A DNA stretch of 64,000 bases from Sciurus carolinensis (GCF_902686445.1 NW_025920104.1:4216001-4280000), one strand, 5' to 3'; counted from the first letter of the stretch, positions 26,000-38,927 are shown. The notes: generated by a model from the letters alone, not told the origin. Program-made: numbers and translations.

Positions 26000-26310
26000 A
26001 CTTACAAAAACCTTTTATTTACTAGCTCAAAACATTTTGAATTGGTAATTTGGGATGAACTCAACTGACAGTTTTTTCTGGACTGGGCTCCCTGTTCTTG
26101 GTTGGCCTTTCTCCCATGTGGCCTATTCACATGTGGCAGAACAGTTGTCAATGCAAGAGCTCTTGAGGCTAGGATCCTGAGCACACAGCATCATTTCCTC
26201 TACACCTGGTTAAGAGCATAGAGTTAGCCTAGGCTCATAGCTGGGCAGTGGATCTCATCTGTAGATGTCAATTGAAGCAGAGTTTCTAATTGCTTTTTAT
26301 AGCTGTCATA
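26000..26310. repeat. Old interspersed repeat, class uncertain
   Basis: The stretch with 'gaattggtaatttgggatga' and 'ctcccatgtggcctattcac' resembles a diverged mammalian interspersed repeat. I cannot assign the family. Confidence 0.35.
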
Positions 26311-28031
26311 TAGGCTAAATAAAGGAAATCTTTATCTTACACTGACTAAGATCAACAGATTGATTTTTGGTAAAGAATATAAAGGTAACATTTCAATGAC
26401 AGGACTTTGTTAAAAGACTTGATAATATAACAAATTTAGAAAAATAAATGTTTTGACATAGTTAAAATTAGTATTTTAAAAATATTCTTTTGGAAGATAA
26501 ATTGGTCTTGTTTTTAGAAACACCTTCACTACTGGATAAATTAAAATAAGAACATAATTTATCTCTAAGTTCATTCTTGAAAAAAGTAGCCAAGCACTAT
26601 TTTTTACTCATTAAAACTCTTAAAGAACAATTTATTCAACTTGTAAATTTTAAGAAAAATCCACATAGCATTCAGCCTATTTAAATGTCAGATGATATAT
26701 TAATAAGTGAAGCAGTTTGTATTAAATGCAGCAGGTGGTGCTGTGATAAAACTTTTGTTCCTTAGAGTTTATAATTAATGTATACTCTGCTTGTGAAATT
26801 GTTAAATATACATTTATGTATATATACTCTAAACAAGGCAAATATAAAAAATCTAGCAACTTTGTTCTATTATTCTTTTATTTCCAGTGTTTACTTTTCA
26901 GCTACAAAATTAAGCACAGTAATGTTAATATTACTTGAACTGAATAATATCAAAAAGAGAAAGGAGTATACTATAAAGGGATCCAGAGGCACAGATTCTT
27001 ATTTCTCAAAATATTTTAATTTATATTTTAATTCATATGAGTTACTCTAACTTCTCATCCTTAATAACTAGGGTTTAGTTATTTCCTTAATATTTATGTA
27101 AGAAAATTCAACCCAAAACTAAGAAGACAATAAATGTCCTTTGGTGATTCTGTTATACTTTTAGTGTATCTCAAGTCATTAAAGTAGAAATCTCAATAGA
27201 AAAAATAACTCAGTGTTATATGAACAGCATGAACATTTTAAAATTCCTTTAAATAGAGTTTTGAAAGGAGAATTACAGAAAACTGTTGTTAAGAGTAGTG
27301 ACTTGGGTTTATTTGTCATATTGAAGTATAATAATACAAGTATCTAATACTTTATTAGCATTGATTCTAATTAAATTAGTGCTTTTCAATCCTGACTTTA
27401 GAAGTTTCCCAGGTACCTGTGGAACATCTTTAAGACAATTTCAGACAATCTAATCTGACAGGTGTGCTGGCCTTGGTAAAATATTGCTCCCATTCTTATT
27501 TACAGATATATCAAGAAAAGTAACACACCAGAGCATATCTAAACTTCTGAAGTTGTCTTTCAGTGGTCTAATATCCGATTTTTAGCTAAAGACATAATCC
27601 TTATTTAAAATCCATTTGGCAAGTTTATATAAAGTTACATTTTGAAATAACAATTCAGAAGAAGTAAAATAAGTTGTTCAATTTTTGGGAAGCATATTAC
27701 AGTCCCAAAATCAATATGGAAAACAAACTCTCCTTGTGATAGTTAATATAAATCATGATTTATTTCTTCATACCAGAAAGCAATTGGTCTTATTTGTTGT
27801 TTCAGTAATAAATGTGAAAAATCGCAAGGAAATTTACCTTATCAAGATGTACTACCTTTCTTTCCCTTTCCCATTGAGTTCTAACAAATTAAGGGGAAAA
27901 TAATCTAAATTTAGCCTGTGATCTCTTGTCATTTAGATTTTGATTTTTTTAAGGTGGGTGATGCTCTCTTTTATCTTTCTGATTACCAACTTGACTACTG
28001 ATATGCAGATGATTTTTGCATTGTTTTTCAG
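26311..28031. other. Intron of CCDC138 copy, nothing recognised
   Basis: AT-rich. Open frames at 26778-27050 and 27685-27903 have no splice context or family likeness. Confidence 0.5.
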
Positions 28032-28208
28032 TTGATTACCTGACTCAGGCATTTGATTCTTTCTGTTTGGATTTGAAGACAGATGAAGGGAAAACATTGT
28101 TTTTGCAGTATCAAGCAGTTCCAGTAATATTAGGTCATTTGAGAATATCCAGTAAAGGACTCCTCTTCAATGTAATTGATAGTTTGCTTCAGATGACAGT
28201 AGAATCTA
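28032..28208 (+). pseudogene. CCDC138: CCDC138 pseudo-exon, fully open
   Basis: A 177-nt exon after acceptor 'tgtttttcag' and before donor gtaagtc. It reads VDYLTQAFDSFCLDLKTDEG and then KTLFLQYQAVPVILGHLRIS, matching CCDC138 with few changes and no stop. It joins in phase with the split codon of the previous exon. It is the best-kept exon of this copy. No later CCDC138 exon was found downstream. Confidence 0.88.
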
Positions 28209-28447
28209 GTAAGTCTTTAAGTTTTATAAATATGAAAAGAATCAAGTGAAATGTTTTCCTATCCTCCTCTAGTCTGTAACTTCATATATCAAAGTGAAGT
28301 TACTTTACATATTAAATGCTATTTATTTTATAATTTAATGTGTATTATAATTTATATAAATTTAATTATAATTTATAATTAAATTCTTAAAAGTATTTTT
28401 GACAGTTGTATAATTGAATTAGCAATATCATTAAGAGTTAAAACCCT

Positions 28448-28615
28448 GGCTGGCATTGTCTCATTAGTAGAGCACTTGCCTAGCATGTTTGAGGAGAAAC
28501 TGGATTTGGTTCTCAGCACCATATAAAATTAAATAAAATAAAGATATTGTATCCCTAAAGCTAAAAAATTTAAAAATAAATAAATGTTCATCAACAACTA
28601 AAAAAATCTTTAAAA
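28448..28615 (+). repeat. ID-type SINE with long A-rich end
   Basis: 'gtagagcacttgcctagcat', 'ttggttctcagcaccatata', then A-rich sequence with 'aaataaatgttcatcaacaa'. Confidence 0.8.
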
Positions 28616-30189
28616 AAACAAAAAATCCTAACCCTTTGTACAGATGTTCATTAATATCACAGTTTCCAGTAGTCATTGTTTTATGGGTACACTGCAAATG
28701 TTACTATTTGAGCCTCTTTATTCTATTTTGTCCTATTGTCCTAACAGATCCAATCATATAATCCTTGTTTTCTCAAGGGGGTGAGATCATCAAATATATC
28801 TTTAGCTAACATGAGAATAATGACAGAAATATGTACCTGTGTTTGCCTGTTCTTACTGTTTCTTGGAAGAATTGAGAGCAGGGCAGCAATGCTAAGGTGG
28901 TGTATGTGGCTAATTTGTTTCACTTGCATTTTGATATTTTTATGATCTGTGGTTTTTCTTTGTAGCTTTTATATTTAAACATATTACATAGAAATTCTGA
29001 ACATAATTACTTAATTGGGTATTCTCTGAATCTCATGTAACCTCTTGACATGTGACAAATAGCCATTTTGCTTAAATAATTCTTTTTCATTTGTAGTGTT
29101 CTATTTCCTTTACAACAGTTCTAAAAATAAAATATTTATCCCTTCTAGAGGTGGAATTTCAAATTAGAAAGTCATTGCCCTTCCTGGTAGTAGGTGATCT
29201 ATGAATTTGATGCTGCTGTTGTTAGTTCCCTAGTGGTTGGGTATAAAGCATGGATATGCTTTACTAGGTGCATTTTTGTATGACTTCACATTTTCAATTT
29301 ATTTCTGCATATAGTACTGCTTATCTTTGAAGTAGGCCTAGTAGGGAAACTGAATCCTATAACAATTGGATAACTTTTTCAGGGTGCCCATGAGATGCAA
29401 TGTAAAACTCAGTCTTTGGCTCTATACATGAGGCTTATTCTACCACAGCAGTGTAATTGAATTTCCAAGGTTTGCTTTTTATCCTGCTCCAAAATATTAT
29501 TTGTTTTGTGAATATTTTATCATATATATAACCATTGTAACTGTTCAGATATTAGATTTACAGTTCCGGATCCAACCATCTGGATGAGTAATCTTGGAGC
29601 TTAGTATCTCAGATTACTAATGTAATAAGTAGAACAAAATGTTTAAAGATTACTAAGGTTACTTTTTAAGTGACTTGAGTTTAAAACTGCTTTGCAGAAA
29701 TATTTTTGTTTTAATGAGGTAAAAAAATTCTACCAGACTCAAATGGTTAGTTTTTGGAAACAAATCATTTGAATATATCCAATAGATTATCTCATTCTTT
29801 TTAAAGTGATGGGAAAATTAAATATAATTTTATGATCTAGTTAACCTACTTAGGTGAGATGACTTTGTGGCATCACAATTTCACATTTGGAGAAATTGTA
29901 TTAGTCAACAGGTGTTCAATTTTCTTGTTGTGTTTACCTCTGTTCAGGTTAATCTCAATCCAGTTCTTATTCAAGTTGAGTAAACAAACCAATTTCTACT
30001 GCTGATTTCTATGAAAATTGCTATAATCAGTTTAGTAACAAAGTTTTAGAAGTTCAGAAATGGCAAATCTTTGATATCTGACCGAAGCATATTTATTTGC
30101 TTTGTATAGTCCCCTTTTTAAATGGAAATCTAGTATCTGGTATTTGTCATTAAGGGAATAGATAAAAATGGAGTAAGTATTTCTTGGGC
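28616..30189. other. Nothing recognised, possible MIR debris
   Basis: The stretch 29330-29410 ('ggcctagtagggaaactgaa') may be an old MIR. Otherwise featureless. Confidence 0.4.
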
Positions 30190-31425
30190 TTTTTATTATT
30201 ATTATTTTGATTCATTGTACACTAATGGGATAAAACTTTCATTCCTCAGGTTGTACACAAAGCAGAATCACACTGTGTAATCATACATGTACATAGGGTA
30301 ATGATGTCTCATTTTATTATCTTTTCTTCCCCCTGTCCCCTTCTTACTCCTCATTTTCCTCTACACTATCCATCCTTCATCCATTCTTTCCTCATATCCC
30401 TCCACCTCCCATTATGTATCATCATCCACTTATCAGAGAAGTCCCTTTGGTCTTTGGGTGTTTGGGATTGACTTATTTTACCTAGCATAATATTCTCCAA
30501 CTCCATCCATTTACCTGCAAATGCCATAATTTTATTCTTCTTTATGGCTGAATAATATTCCATGTATACATATGACACAGATTATTTATCCATGCAACTA
30601 TTGAAGGGCATGTAGGTTGGTTCCACAATCTAGCTATTGTGAATTGAGCTACTATAAACATGATGTGTCTGCATCATGGTTGTATGCTGATTTTATGTTC
30701 TTTTGGTATAGTTCAAGGAGTGGGACAAGTGGTCAAATGGTGTTTCTATTCCAAGTTTTCTAAGGAATCTTTATACTGCTTTCCAGAGTTGCTGCACCAA
30801 TTTGCAACCCCATCAACAATGTATGAGTGCACCTTTTTCCCCACATCCTTGCCAACACCTATTGTTGCTTTTATTCTTGATAATAGACATTCTAATTAGG
30901 GTGAGATGAAATCTTAGGGTGGTTTTGATTTGCATTTCTCTTACTGCTAGAGATGTTGAACATTTTTTCATGTAACTGTTGATTGTAGATCTTCTGTGAA
31001 GTATCTGCTCATTTACTTAACCCACTTATTGATTGGGTTATTTGTATTCTTGGTGTAAAGATTTTGATTTATTTACAAATTCTGGAGATTAGTGCTCTAT
31101 CTGAAGTGTGTGTGGTGCAGATTTTCTCCCACTCTGTAAGCTCTCTGTTCACATTGTTGATTGTTTTCTTTTCTGAGAAAAAGTTTTTTAGTTTGAACCT
31201 ATTCCATTTATTGATTCCTGCTTTTATTTCTTGTGCTTTGGGAGTTTGTTAAGGAAGTCTGATTCTAAGCCAACATGATGAAGATTTGGACCTACTTTTT
31301 CTTCTATTTGGTGCAAAGTCTCTGCTCTAGTTCCTGGGACCTTGATCCATTTTGAGTTGAGTTTTGTGCAGGGTGAGAGGTAGGGGTTTAATTTCATTTT
31401 CCTGGTTTTTGATTTCCAGTTGGAC
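30190..31425 (-). mobile_element. 5'-truncated L1, minus strand
   Basis: Starts with the reversed tail ('ttttattattattattttga'), then the reversed 3' UTR and ORF2 C-terminus (for example 'gttggttccacaatctagc', 'gaatattctccaactccatcc'). It ends at about 31425. Several frameshifts; short open frames at 30366-30578, 30660-30899 and 31064-31252 are remnants or shadows. Confidence 0.88.
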
Positions 31426-31914
31426 TATTATTTTTAATTTTGTTTGGTTTGTCTAGGTTTGAGATTGGGAACTCATTTCACTTTGCATAATTTTCACATA
31501 CCATTTTATTTAATATTATACAGAAAGAAAAGTTGTGGGAAAAGGAATCTCAGTGGAGTTTATTTGCAGATGGCTGATGTTGTCTAACTGGTGAGCACTG
31601 GGTGTCAGTTATGAGTGTCATGTTGGCAGTGCTCCACCCTGTCCCCACCAGGAAGAGGTGTCATTGTACTGGAGTTGCAATAGGTCAGTACTGAAACTGA
31701 AGGTTTTGGAAAATCTCTGGAGTAATTTGATAGTAATTTCTCTCTCTATTATGTCATAATAATTAAACATGAACTTGTATTTTCTATTCCACTTTTAAAT
31801 TTTCTAGTATTTTTTGAATGACTTGTGTGTAAATGTGATATCTGTGTTGAATTGGAAATGTAAAAAGATTGAACATTCACCACACTAGAAGCAGTAGGCT
31901 TTTTTAAAAATCAT

Positions 31915-32010
31915 TGATAGACATTTGTTTTATTTATTTATATGTGGTGCTGAGAATAGAACTCAGTGCCTCAAAAATGATAGGACAAGTACTCTGCCCA
32001 GCTCAGCAGA
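31915..32010 (-). repeat. ID-type SINE, diverged
   Basis: 'tatgtggtgctgagaataga', 'actcagtgcctcaaaaatg', ending 'actctgcccagctcagca'. Confidence 0.65.
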
Positions 32011-33092
32011 ATGTTTTGAGTTACTCTTTTTAGTGGTCCTTCAGAGTGATTTTTTTTTTCTCTTCTCTTGTTTCCCTCTCCCAGATGCATCAATTCAGTT
32101 ATGAGGAATGTCATCAACTGTATAACTGTTGATTTTTGAAAGGTGCTAAAAAACATTTCTTGGAAAATAAATTAAAATTTACACCTTGATTTATCTAACA
32201 ATATATATTATGAGCACTTTTTTTAAGCTTGAGGGCTTCTGACTTTTTCTACTTTTAGTATGGATGTAGAACATGTAATAAGTTTGTGATGTTGCTTTTG
32301 GAAAATTACTTTGTGACTTCTTTTTCTTGTCAGTGTTTGAAAACTTATTACTCTTCTAGATTTAACTATATATGAATTTGAGTAATTTTGTTACAAATAA
32401 TACTTTCCTTTTCTTGTCAGTCTTAGTTCAAACAAAGGGGTTTAAGTTGTATTCAGTTTATTCTCTCTTGTGGCCTAGAAATTGCCTTGTCTAGATAACC
32501 ATGCTTCCCTTAAATGGCAACCATAAATTTCAGTATATTTTGCAGACTTTTTTAAAAAGTGAAGTTTATTTTTACTATAAAAGTAATAGAAACTTGGAAA
32601 ACTGCAAATATGCACAAAATAGTCTCGGTAGGGATTAAGGAGATGTTGGTCAAAGATGCAAAATTTTGGCTAGGAATAAATTCAGTTCTGTTGTATAATG
32701 TGATGAATATACTAATAACAACGTACTATGTAATTGAAAATTGCTAAGAGAGTAAATTTTAACTGCTCTCAGCACACTGCCCAAAAATGTATGTGACATA
32801 TATTTTAGTGAGCTTGATTTATTCAGTCTGAGGATATAATTCTATGGTAAGAGTATATGTCTAGCTTGTGTGAGGGCCACACCATCTCCAGAGAGAGGCC
32901 TTGATTTAGCCATTCAATATTGTATACATATTCTAAAACATCATGTTCTACAACATAAATAATACATTTTTATTTGCTAAATTTTTTTAAAATTCCCAGA
33001 AAAAAAAACTCAAAAATGTGTACATTTACTTCCTGTGAGCTTTGACTTCATATTTTTTTACTATAAATGGTTTTTGTGATGTTGGTTACCTT

Positions 33093-33139
33093 TTTATTTC
33101 TCTTTTCTTTTCTTTCTTTTCTTTTCTTTCTTTCCTTTC
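33093..33139. repeat. (TTTC)n pyrimidine tract
   Basis: Run of ttttcttttc/tttcttt units. Confidence 0.85.
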
Positions 33140-34440
33140 ACATGTTGGAGCCTAGGGTTTGTTACCAGAGATTTAGACCATAGGGGTCCTAACTTCAAGG
33201 AGTTCCAAAAAACTAGATCTGGCTACTCACTCCAGAAGTCAAATGGGAAAAAGTAATGGAGAAAGACAACTTAATCAGTAGAGCTAAATCAGAAAGATGA
33301 GGGGGATCAAACACCAACCTGTCTTTGAGGATATTGATATGAGCTTTAGGTTCAAATAGAAGAAAATTGGGGCAGAAAATAGGAGGTATGCATAATTGAA
33401 TAGTCTTGGTCAAATTGGTCTGGTTGGTCATTACCTCAGAATTGGTTCTGTGAAGCACAAGAAGTAATCAGTCTCATTGTGATTTGTCTGATTCTGGAAC
33501 ATTAAGAACAATTACTGGAGACTCTTCAGTACCATTCTGAGGGACTGGAACAGATGGCACAGAAATTGGCAATTAACAGGCTGTTCACATTACCTTAGTT
33601 CTCTTATTGATCTTCCCAGTCTTGGAGGAGATGGGATAGGTTAGGTAAGCTGAGGGCTAATCAAACTTGTATTACCAGTTTTTAAACACTCCTTAAGTGA
33701 ATAGCATGCCTGTTTGCAGAGCTGATTCAAAGTTTAAGGTAATAAAAGAGACAATGGAAGCAGAGATGCCAAGCTTTTTTACTTTCCTTGCTTTTAGTTA
33801 CCCATCAGGAAAATTCAGCCTGGTAAGTTCCTGTTTCCTGTGTACAGTTGTGTATTTGGACATTCAGGCAATGTTTATTTATTTAAAATACCAAAATGCA
33901 AGAAAATCTTTGGAGATGTTGCAAAGAAATGTTTTTGATTTCTTCTGTTTAAATTTCTTTTGGGAATATAGATAAGAAAAAGTAAAAAATTTAAAGATGC
34001 CAAAGAATTATTGAATATTTTGGACTCTGATGCATGCATTAAGTGTGTCCTGTAGATTTAGAACTTATTTTCAAGACATATCTTATTTCTTAGTTGGTGT
34101 AACTAACATTTTTCATTGGCAGTTAATTTTCCTTGATTTGCGGAACATCATTTCTTCCCTTCTTGCTATTTTTAATATATTCTCTTTCTGTGATCTTTTG
34201 ATTAAGGGAATTGAAACAAGAATAATCTAATTAAATTATACATATGATATTTCCAACAAACAACCAATCTAATGCACACTCACCTGTTTCTAGTCATTAC
34301 AGTTTCTAGTCTATGTACATACAACATGTTTTCTCAGTATAAAGTTTTCATGTGGGGAAACTCCCTTACAAGGAAACAGAGTAAGAAGTTTTATTTTTAA
34401 TAACTAAAGAATATACTCTATGTTTTCAAAGTTTTAAAAA

Positions 34441-36410
34441 AGCTAAGATGGCAGCATATATGGGAACTACCCTTTTTAGCTTCCCTGTGGCTCAGAATTG
34501 AAGCAGCTGAAGACCAGCTACACAATCAGACAAGTGACTAAGGGAGCTTGCTGTTAGAGAGACTTGAAGAGACCCACACAGTCTGGTCTTTGTCATAGAG
34601 GGCAAGAAAGGATACAACAGCACTCTGCCTTATGGCAGTGAAAATACCAAGGCCTTGCAGGCAGGCATTGTGGGGTATTATACAAAGGAAATGAGAGAAA
34701 CATAGTGGTCATACTTGGTGAAAAAAACAGCTATAGAGCAGAAAGGCAGTCTGAACTTAACTCACAAGTGATCCACATTTCTCAACTTGTGAGCAGAGGC
34801 CTGAGGAAGAGAGTCATCTTGTGGAGTTTGCAACTGAGTTCACTGATATTAAAACTCTAGAGTGCCTACCATGTGACCCAGGGTAACCCAGGTGGAATGC
34901 TTTTGAAATAGGCACAGAGAAGATTATACACAATGAGATACAGAAGGGAGTGCAGCCTGTTTCCTTTTCTGTCTGGTAGAGAGGACAACCATGTGAAGAG
35001 GTTGGGAGATTGAATGGGAACAAGTGATTGCTTGTGAGAACCTGGATCTTGGAAGGCCACAATTGTGTGACTGTACTGCACAGGATCTAATGTAACCCCC
35101 ATCCCCACCACCTGAGATGTTTGATCCTATAGGTAGAAATCTTGGTAAGTTCCCAAGATCCAGACACACAGCAGTGACAGACATCTGCCAGGTCCTAGTG
35201 GTATGCCTATCTCATCTGTCCAGGGTACTTCAGCCAAGAAAATATCCCATGCAGAGATTGGTGTCTGATGCTGAAACTTTCCACTTAGAACTCCAAAAAT
35301 TAGCAGCAATCTGGAGTACCTCAATCTAATCTGTCAGAGTAAACTGAAGAGGATGGTACATTTCTCATTCCATAGTACCAGAGTACTGATGAGCAGAAAA
35401 CTGAGAACCATTTAAGTCAGTTTTAGTAACTGACTACTCCAGTTGAGGGCATGGCAAGTGCCCAAAGGAGAAGGGTTTAATAGCCCCAGAGTTCCTCTTT
35501 CCATTGGATGAATACCTCAAGAAGACATGGTAAGAAGTGTAGATTGGTATAGATATTGGAGTCTGCTCTTATCCACAGGTTTGATGGCCTTCATACTAAC
35601 AACCTGAGCAGATTCTAATTACACATATGCCTGCCTCTGCTCCTGCCCAAGGCCTCCATGCTCACTGATATCATTTTCTTCTCAGTGATCAGCTACAACC
35701 CTTTTCCTCCTTCAATAGACAGGATAAAGTTTTCCCCTCATGACACACCACTAGATTGTGGGTCATGATGTGTACAAAATGTTTCTTGCAGGATTACAGT
35801 GAAAAGGAAAATGAAGAGTGCATTCAAATTCATTGGCTTTGTCTGCAGCTGTTTTTCCTGCATAGAATTTCAGAGATTCAGACCCATAGAGGATCTAGAG
35901 TGTAACTAAAAGGGGTTCCTCCAGTGCTGAAGAAATAGGTCATTTTGTACAGCACTTGCCTAGCATGCTCAAGGACTGTGGTTCAAATCCTGTGTGGCTC
36001 AGAGAAAAGAAATAAAAATAAAAAAGCTCTTTTGAATATGTCAACCCTCACTGGTCTCAACTTTTTTCCCCTCTTTGCATCAACTGAATCAGCACAGTTG
36101 AAAAAGTACCAGTTGGACTTGCAAGACTTTTCCAATCAGACTTTCAGCATGGAGCTGCAGTGAAAGTTAGCACTGCTTCCCCAGTCACCTGCATTTCTTA
36201 AGACGAGGTGTTCCTGGGGAAGAGTCAACTCTCAGGAAATTATAGGTTAGATCCTCCTCATGAGTATGCTTTTGGGTGTATATCATCAGCAAGTTCTTGA
36301 AGGAGACCATGTTCACCAGGTTGCAATGGCAGGGATCAACTACTCAGTTGCTAAGATTCAGTACATCTGTACTATAGTGTTTTTGTTTTGGTCATACGCA
36401 AAACCTTATA
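34441..36410. other. Less AT-rich block, no gene; possible retroelement 5' region
   Basis: The block opens with 'agctaagatggcagcatata' and has no sustained open frame. Composition and the opening motif would fit the 5' region of an old L1 or LTR, but I see no following ORF1, so this is only a suggestion. An ID SINE lies inside at 35925-36030. Confidence 0.3.
35925..36030 (+). repeat. ID-type SINE, diverged
   Basis: 'tacagcacttgcctagcatg', 'ggttcaaatcctgtgtggc', A-rich end. Confidence 0.7.
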
Positions 36411-36413
36411 CAA

Positions 36414-36517
36414 GTGCTTGCTTTGGCAGCACATATACTAAAATTGGAATGCTACAGAGATTAGCATGGCCCTGTGCTAGGATGGACACACAAATTCATG
36501 GAGCATTCCATATTTTT
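36414..36517 (+). ncRNA. RNU6: U6 snRNA retropseudogene
   Basis: About 104 bp matching U6 from its first base ('gtgcttgctttggcagcaca') through 'gattagcatggccctgtg' to 'gcattccatattttt'. Compared with U6 there are several substitutions and small indels in the middle and 3' part. The proximal elements expected of a real U6 gene (a TATA box about 30 bp upstream and a PSE) are not evident in the upstream 70 bp. I call it a retropseudogene. Confidence 0.88.
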
Positions 36518-36725
36518 AATCAGTTAATAAAAAGATAAAAACACAAGCTTTTTATCTTCACTTTCCCAAAGCATTAAAATAAAGATATTTCTCAAAAGCA
36601 AATCCACCACCAAAAATTTATACAATGCTGGGATTTCATAATAAAAGCCAGAGATATTACTTTAACAGTGAATCAAATTACTACTTATCCCAAATTATAA
36701 AGATCCATTATTTGTCTCTTGTGTA

Positions 36726-36727
<2 letters not shown>

Positions 36728-36756
<29 letters not shown>

Positions 36757-36839
36757 TGTGTTGCATGTGCTGGGGGCCACACTTCAGTTCTTGCACCTGC
36801 TAAGCAAGCACTATACCACTGAGCTCTACCCTCAGCCCC
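36728..36839 (-). repeat. (GT)n repeat plus ID-type SINE
   Basis: A GT run at 36728-36756, then a minus-strand ID: 'gtgctgggggccacacttca' and 'accactgagctctaccctca'. Confidence 0.82.
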
Positions 36840-37935
36840 GAGACAATTTTTAAGTACACAATTCAAAACCTGCTAACATAAAATGTTTCTGCCAGCTATT
36901 TGGAGAACTAAAGGAAAAACATACAGTTATCAATTTTGTCTTTAATAAACATTCATATGAGAAAGATATTGAATTACCTGGTTTTCTCTAGCAATGTGAG
37001 AACAATTCCATTTAAAAAGTTAACATTGACTTTGGCATAGAAGAAAATGAAAAGGAAACACCTCTCTGAATTTGTAAATCCTTTCTAATTACAAAGATAC
37101 TAACAATAAGCACTCACTTGGTTCTTAAAAGAGGCCTAGGATAGAATGAACAAACATTGCTTCCTGTATCTTTTTTAAACCTTAAAATTTTTGTACTCTG
37201 TAACTGAGTTGCTAAGTAGTAAACATAGAGGGACTTTAATTTCTTCTGTTTTCCAAAGCTATAGTGAACTTTAAGATGAAGGGGAAAGTAAGGATGGTAT
37301 CCATTATGACCTTAAACCAACTGAATTTACTATTAAGCCATCTTCTGAATCTCCTCATGACATGCCCATAAATAGGCAGCAAGTTTTGACATAAGAGAAC
37401 AAGGATAGCACCATATATTTGACAGATCTTTTTGACCTCAGTTCTTCTGTAAATCATTTGATAAATACTTAGCCCTCAGAACAAAGTAATAGAACTACTT
37501 TGACTTGAGCTACTATTTATCCATTTATTAGGCTGTTATAGGGGAGCCCCAAGGTCCCCCAAGAATCAAAATAGCACTGGTGAGAGTTTGTCAATCTAAA
37601 CATGGCCTGTTGGGCAAGAAAGGCCGAGCACTGGAGAATTTCTAAGGGTCTGGGTGAGTGATAGCAGCCAGTGGCAGAAAAGGCTGACCTCGTGCATTCC
37701 CCAAGCTTTTAGAGAAGTACATTAGTTTTGGTTAAAACATGATGCTTAGAGGGAAAGAGAGGAAATGTAAGAGGATCTGTGTTTTGTAATATTTGGGAAA
37801 TTGGAACAAGTAGGTAAAGTGCTGGTTTTAACCCAATGAGAATGTTCTGATGACACCATGTGCAATTCTGGCAATGTAACCATTTCCAAGTTGATGTTTT
37901 GATGCAGAGAACTGATTTTCCTTGTGGTTTTGCAG
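36840..37935. other. Intron-like sequence before IGFBP7 exon
   Basis: No repeat or frame recognised; presumed intron of the duplicated IGFBP7 locus, which is an inference from position. Confidence 0.4.
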
Positions 37936-38051
37936 GTACAAAGGTGTCAGTTTGGAGTTCAAAAACAGAACTCTTGCCTGGTGACCAGGACAACCTGACC
38001 ATTGAGACCAAGGGTGGCCCAGAAAGCATGAAGTAACTGGGCTAGGTGCTG
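37936..38051 (+). pseudogene. IGFBP7: IGFBP7 pseudo-exon, frameshifted
   Basis: Acceptor 'gtggttttgcag' and donor 'gtgagtatc' are kept. One frame reads LPGDQDNLTIETKGGPESMK and then a stop; the segment before it (GVQ-type sequence) is in another frame. It corresponds to the IGFBP7 exon just before the VSPLSKE exon. At least two single-base indels. Confidence 0.85.
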
Positions 38052-38464
38052 GTGAGTATCAAGAATTGGCAAAATTTTTTTCTTAGATTAGACACACACA
38101 GACCTGTCAAAGGTAACCAGTGTCCTGCCAGTCTAAAAGTACTTCCTCTTCCACATCTCTTTGGAAGAATCTGACCAAACAGTCACTGGTCCCATTCAAA
38201 GGGAACTAAAGGAAGTGTTGAAGTTGGATTGTTTTATAAACAACCAATGAATTAATGAGAACTCAATTTTTTTTCTCAAAAATTCAAAGCAAAATTCTCA
38301 TGGGAACTAAATAACCCAAGCATTATTTTGAGTAGTGATTAATAAATATTTTATTTGACCTTTGATAATTAGATATTACTCAGAAAATATCACCTATCAC
38401 GGTTTCCCTCAAACTGGCATGTGCACCTATCCAGGTTTTAACTTCAACAATATATCAAAGTTGA

Positions 38465-38605
38465 TCAAAAGGGCTTGGGTTATAGCTCAGTGGTACAGCA
38501 CTTGCTTGCATGTTGTCAGACACTGGGTTTTGATCCTCAGCTCCACATAAAATAAGTAAATAAAAATAAAGCTATTGTGTTCATATAAAAAAATTAAATA
38601 AAAAA
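38465..38605 (+). repeat. ID-type SINE
   Basis: 'gcttgggttatagctcagtg', 'tgggttttgatcctcagctc' and an A-rich end; lies in the IGFBP7 pseudo-intron. Confidence 0.82.
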
Positions 38606-38800
38606 TGTTGCCTGTGACATTTCCTCAGAATATGAATCCTCTCAAAAGACAGTAAGTCTCCCAGCACAGAATTTGCACTAATTCTAGCAGTGTCTTTGCT
38701 ACAAATCCCTTGGTCATCTTAGGAAATTATGATATCGTGGAATCTACTAGGGAAAAAAAAGACTACCAGAGGAAATAAAGATTGCTTCTTTCCTCCACAG

Positions 38801-38927
38801 GTCTCTCCCCTAAGTAAGGAACATGATGGAGAATATGTGTGCCATGCATCCAATCCCCAAGGACAAGCTTCCACTTCAGAAAAAATCATTGTGCTTGATA
38901 TTTTACATGAAATATCAGTGAAAAAAG
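38801..38927 (+). pseudogene. IGFBP7: IGFBP7 pseudo-exon, open (Ig-domain end)
   Basis: Acceptor 'ttcctccacag', donor gtatgt. Reads VSPLSKEHDGEYVCHASNPQ then GQASTSEKIIVLDILHEISV. The Ig-fold cysteine and the D-G-E-Y-x-C core are kept. About ten differences from the human protein as I remember it, more than expected for a working copy. Confidence 0.9.

Larger units (their letters stand above)
1160..28208 (+). pseudogene. CCDC138: CCDC138 unprocessed pseudogene (partial, six exons)
   Basis: Six separated blocks on the + strand, in order, match the middle and C-terminal half of CCDC138, a coiled-coil protein of poorly known function. Introns are kept, with recognisable AG/GT borders, so this is a DNA-level duplicate rather than a retrocopy. 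In-frame stops sit in exons at 1160-1275, 3534-3611, 4514-4669 and about 23100-23323, and the last of these is also frameshifted near its end. Exons at 3709-3816 and 28032-28208 remain open. The N-terminal exons, the exon between the 4514 and 23100 blocks, and the final exons were not found. Recognition is from memory of the human protein; an alignment would settle exon numbers. A functional gene is very unlikely given the stops. Confidence 0.85.
31426..34440. other. Mostly unrecognised; SINE and simple repeat inside
   Basis: Contains an ID SINE (31915-32010) and a pyrimidine tract (33093-33139). The part 33140-33700 is less AT-rich and may be an old LTR, not named. No supported gene; short open frames only. 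Confidence 0.4.

Noticed and set aside
28464..28697. 77-residue minus-strand frame
   Set aside because: Overlaps an ID SINE and its A-rich tail; no family likeness.
36414..36517. Functional U6 gene
   Set aside because: Internal substitutions and indels, and no TATA/PSE seen at the expected upstream distances.
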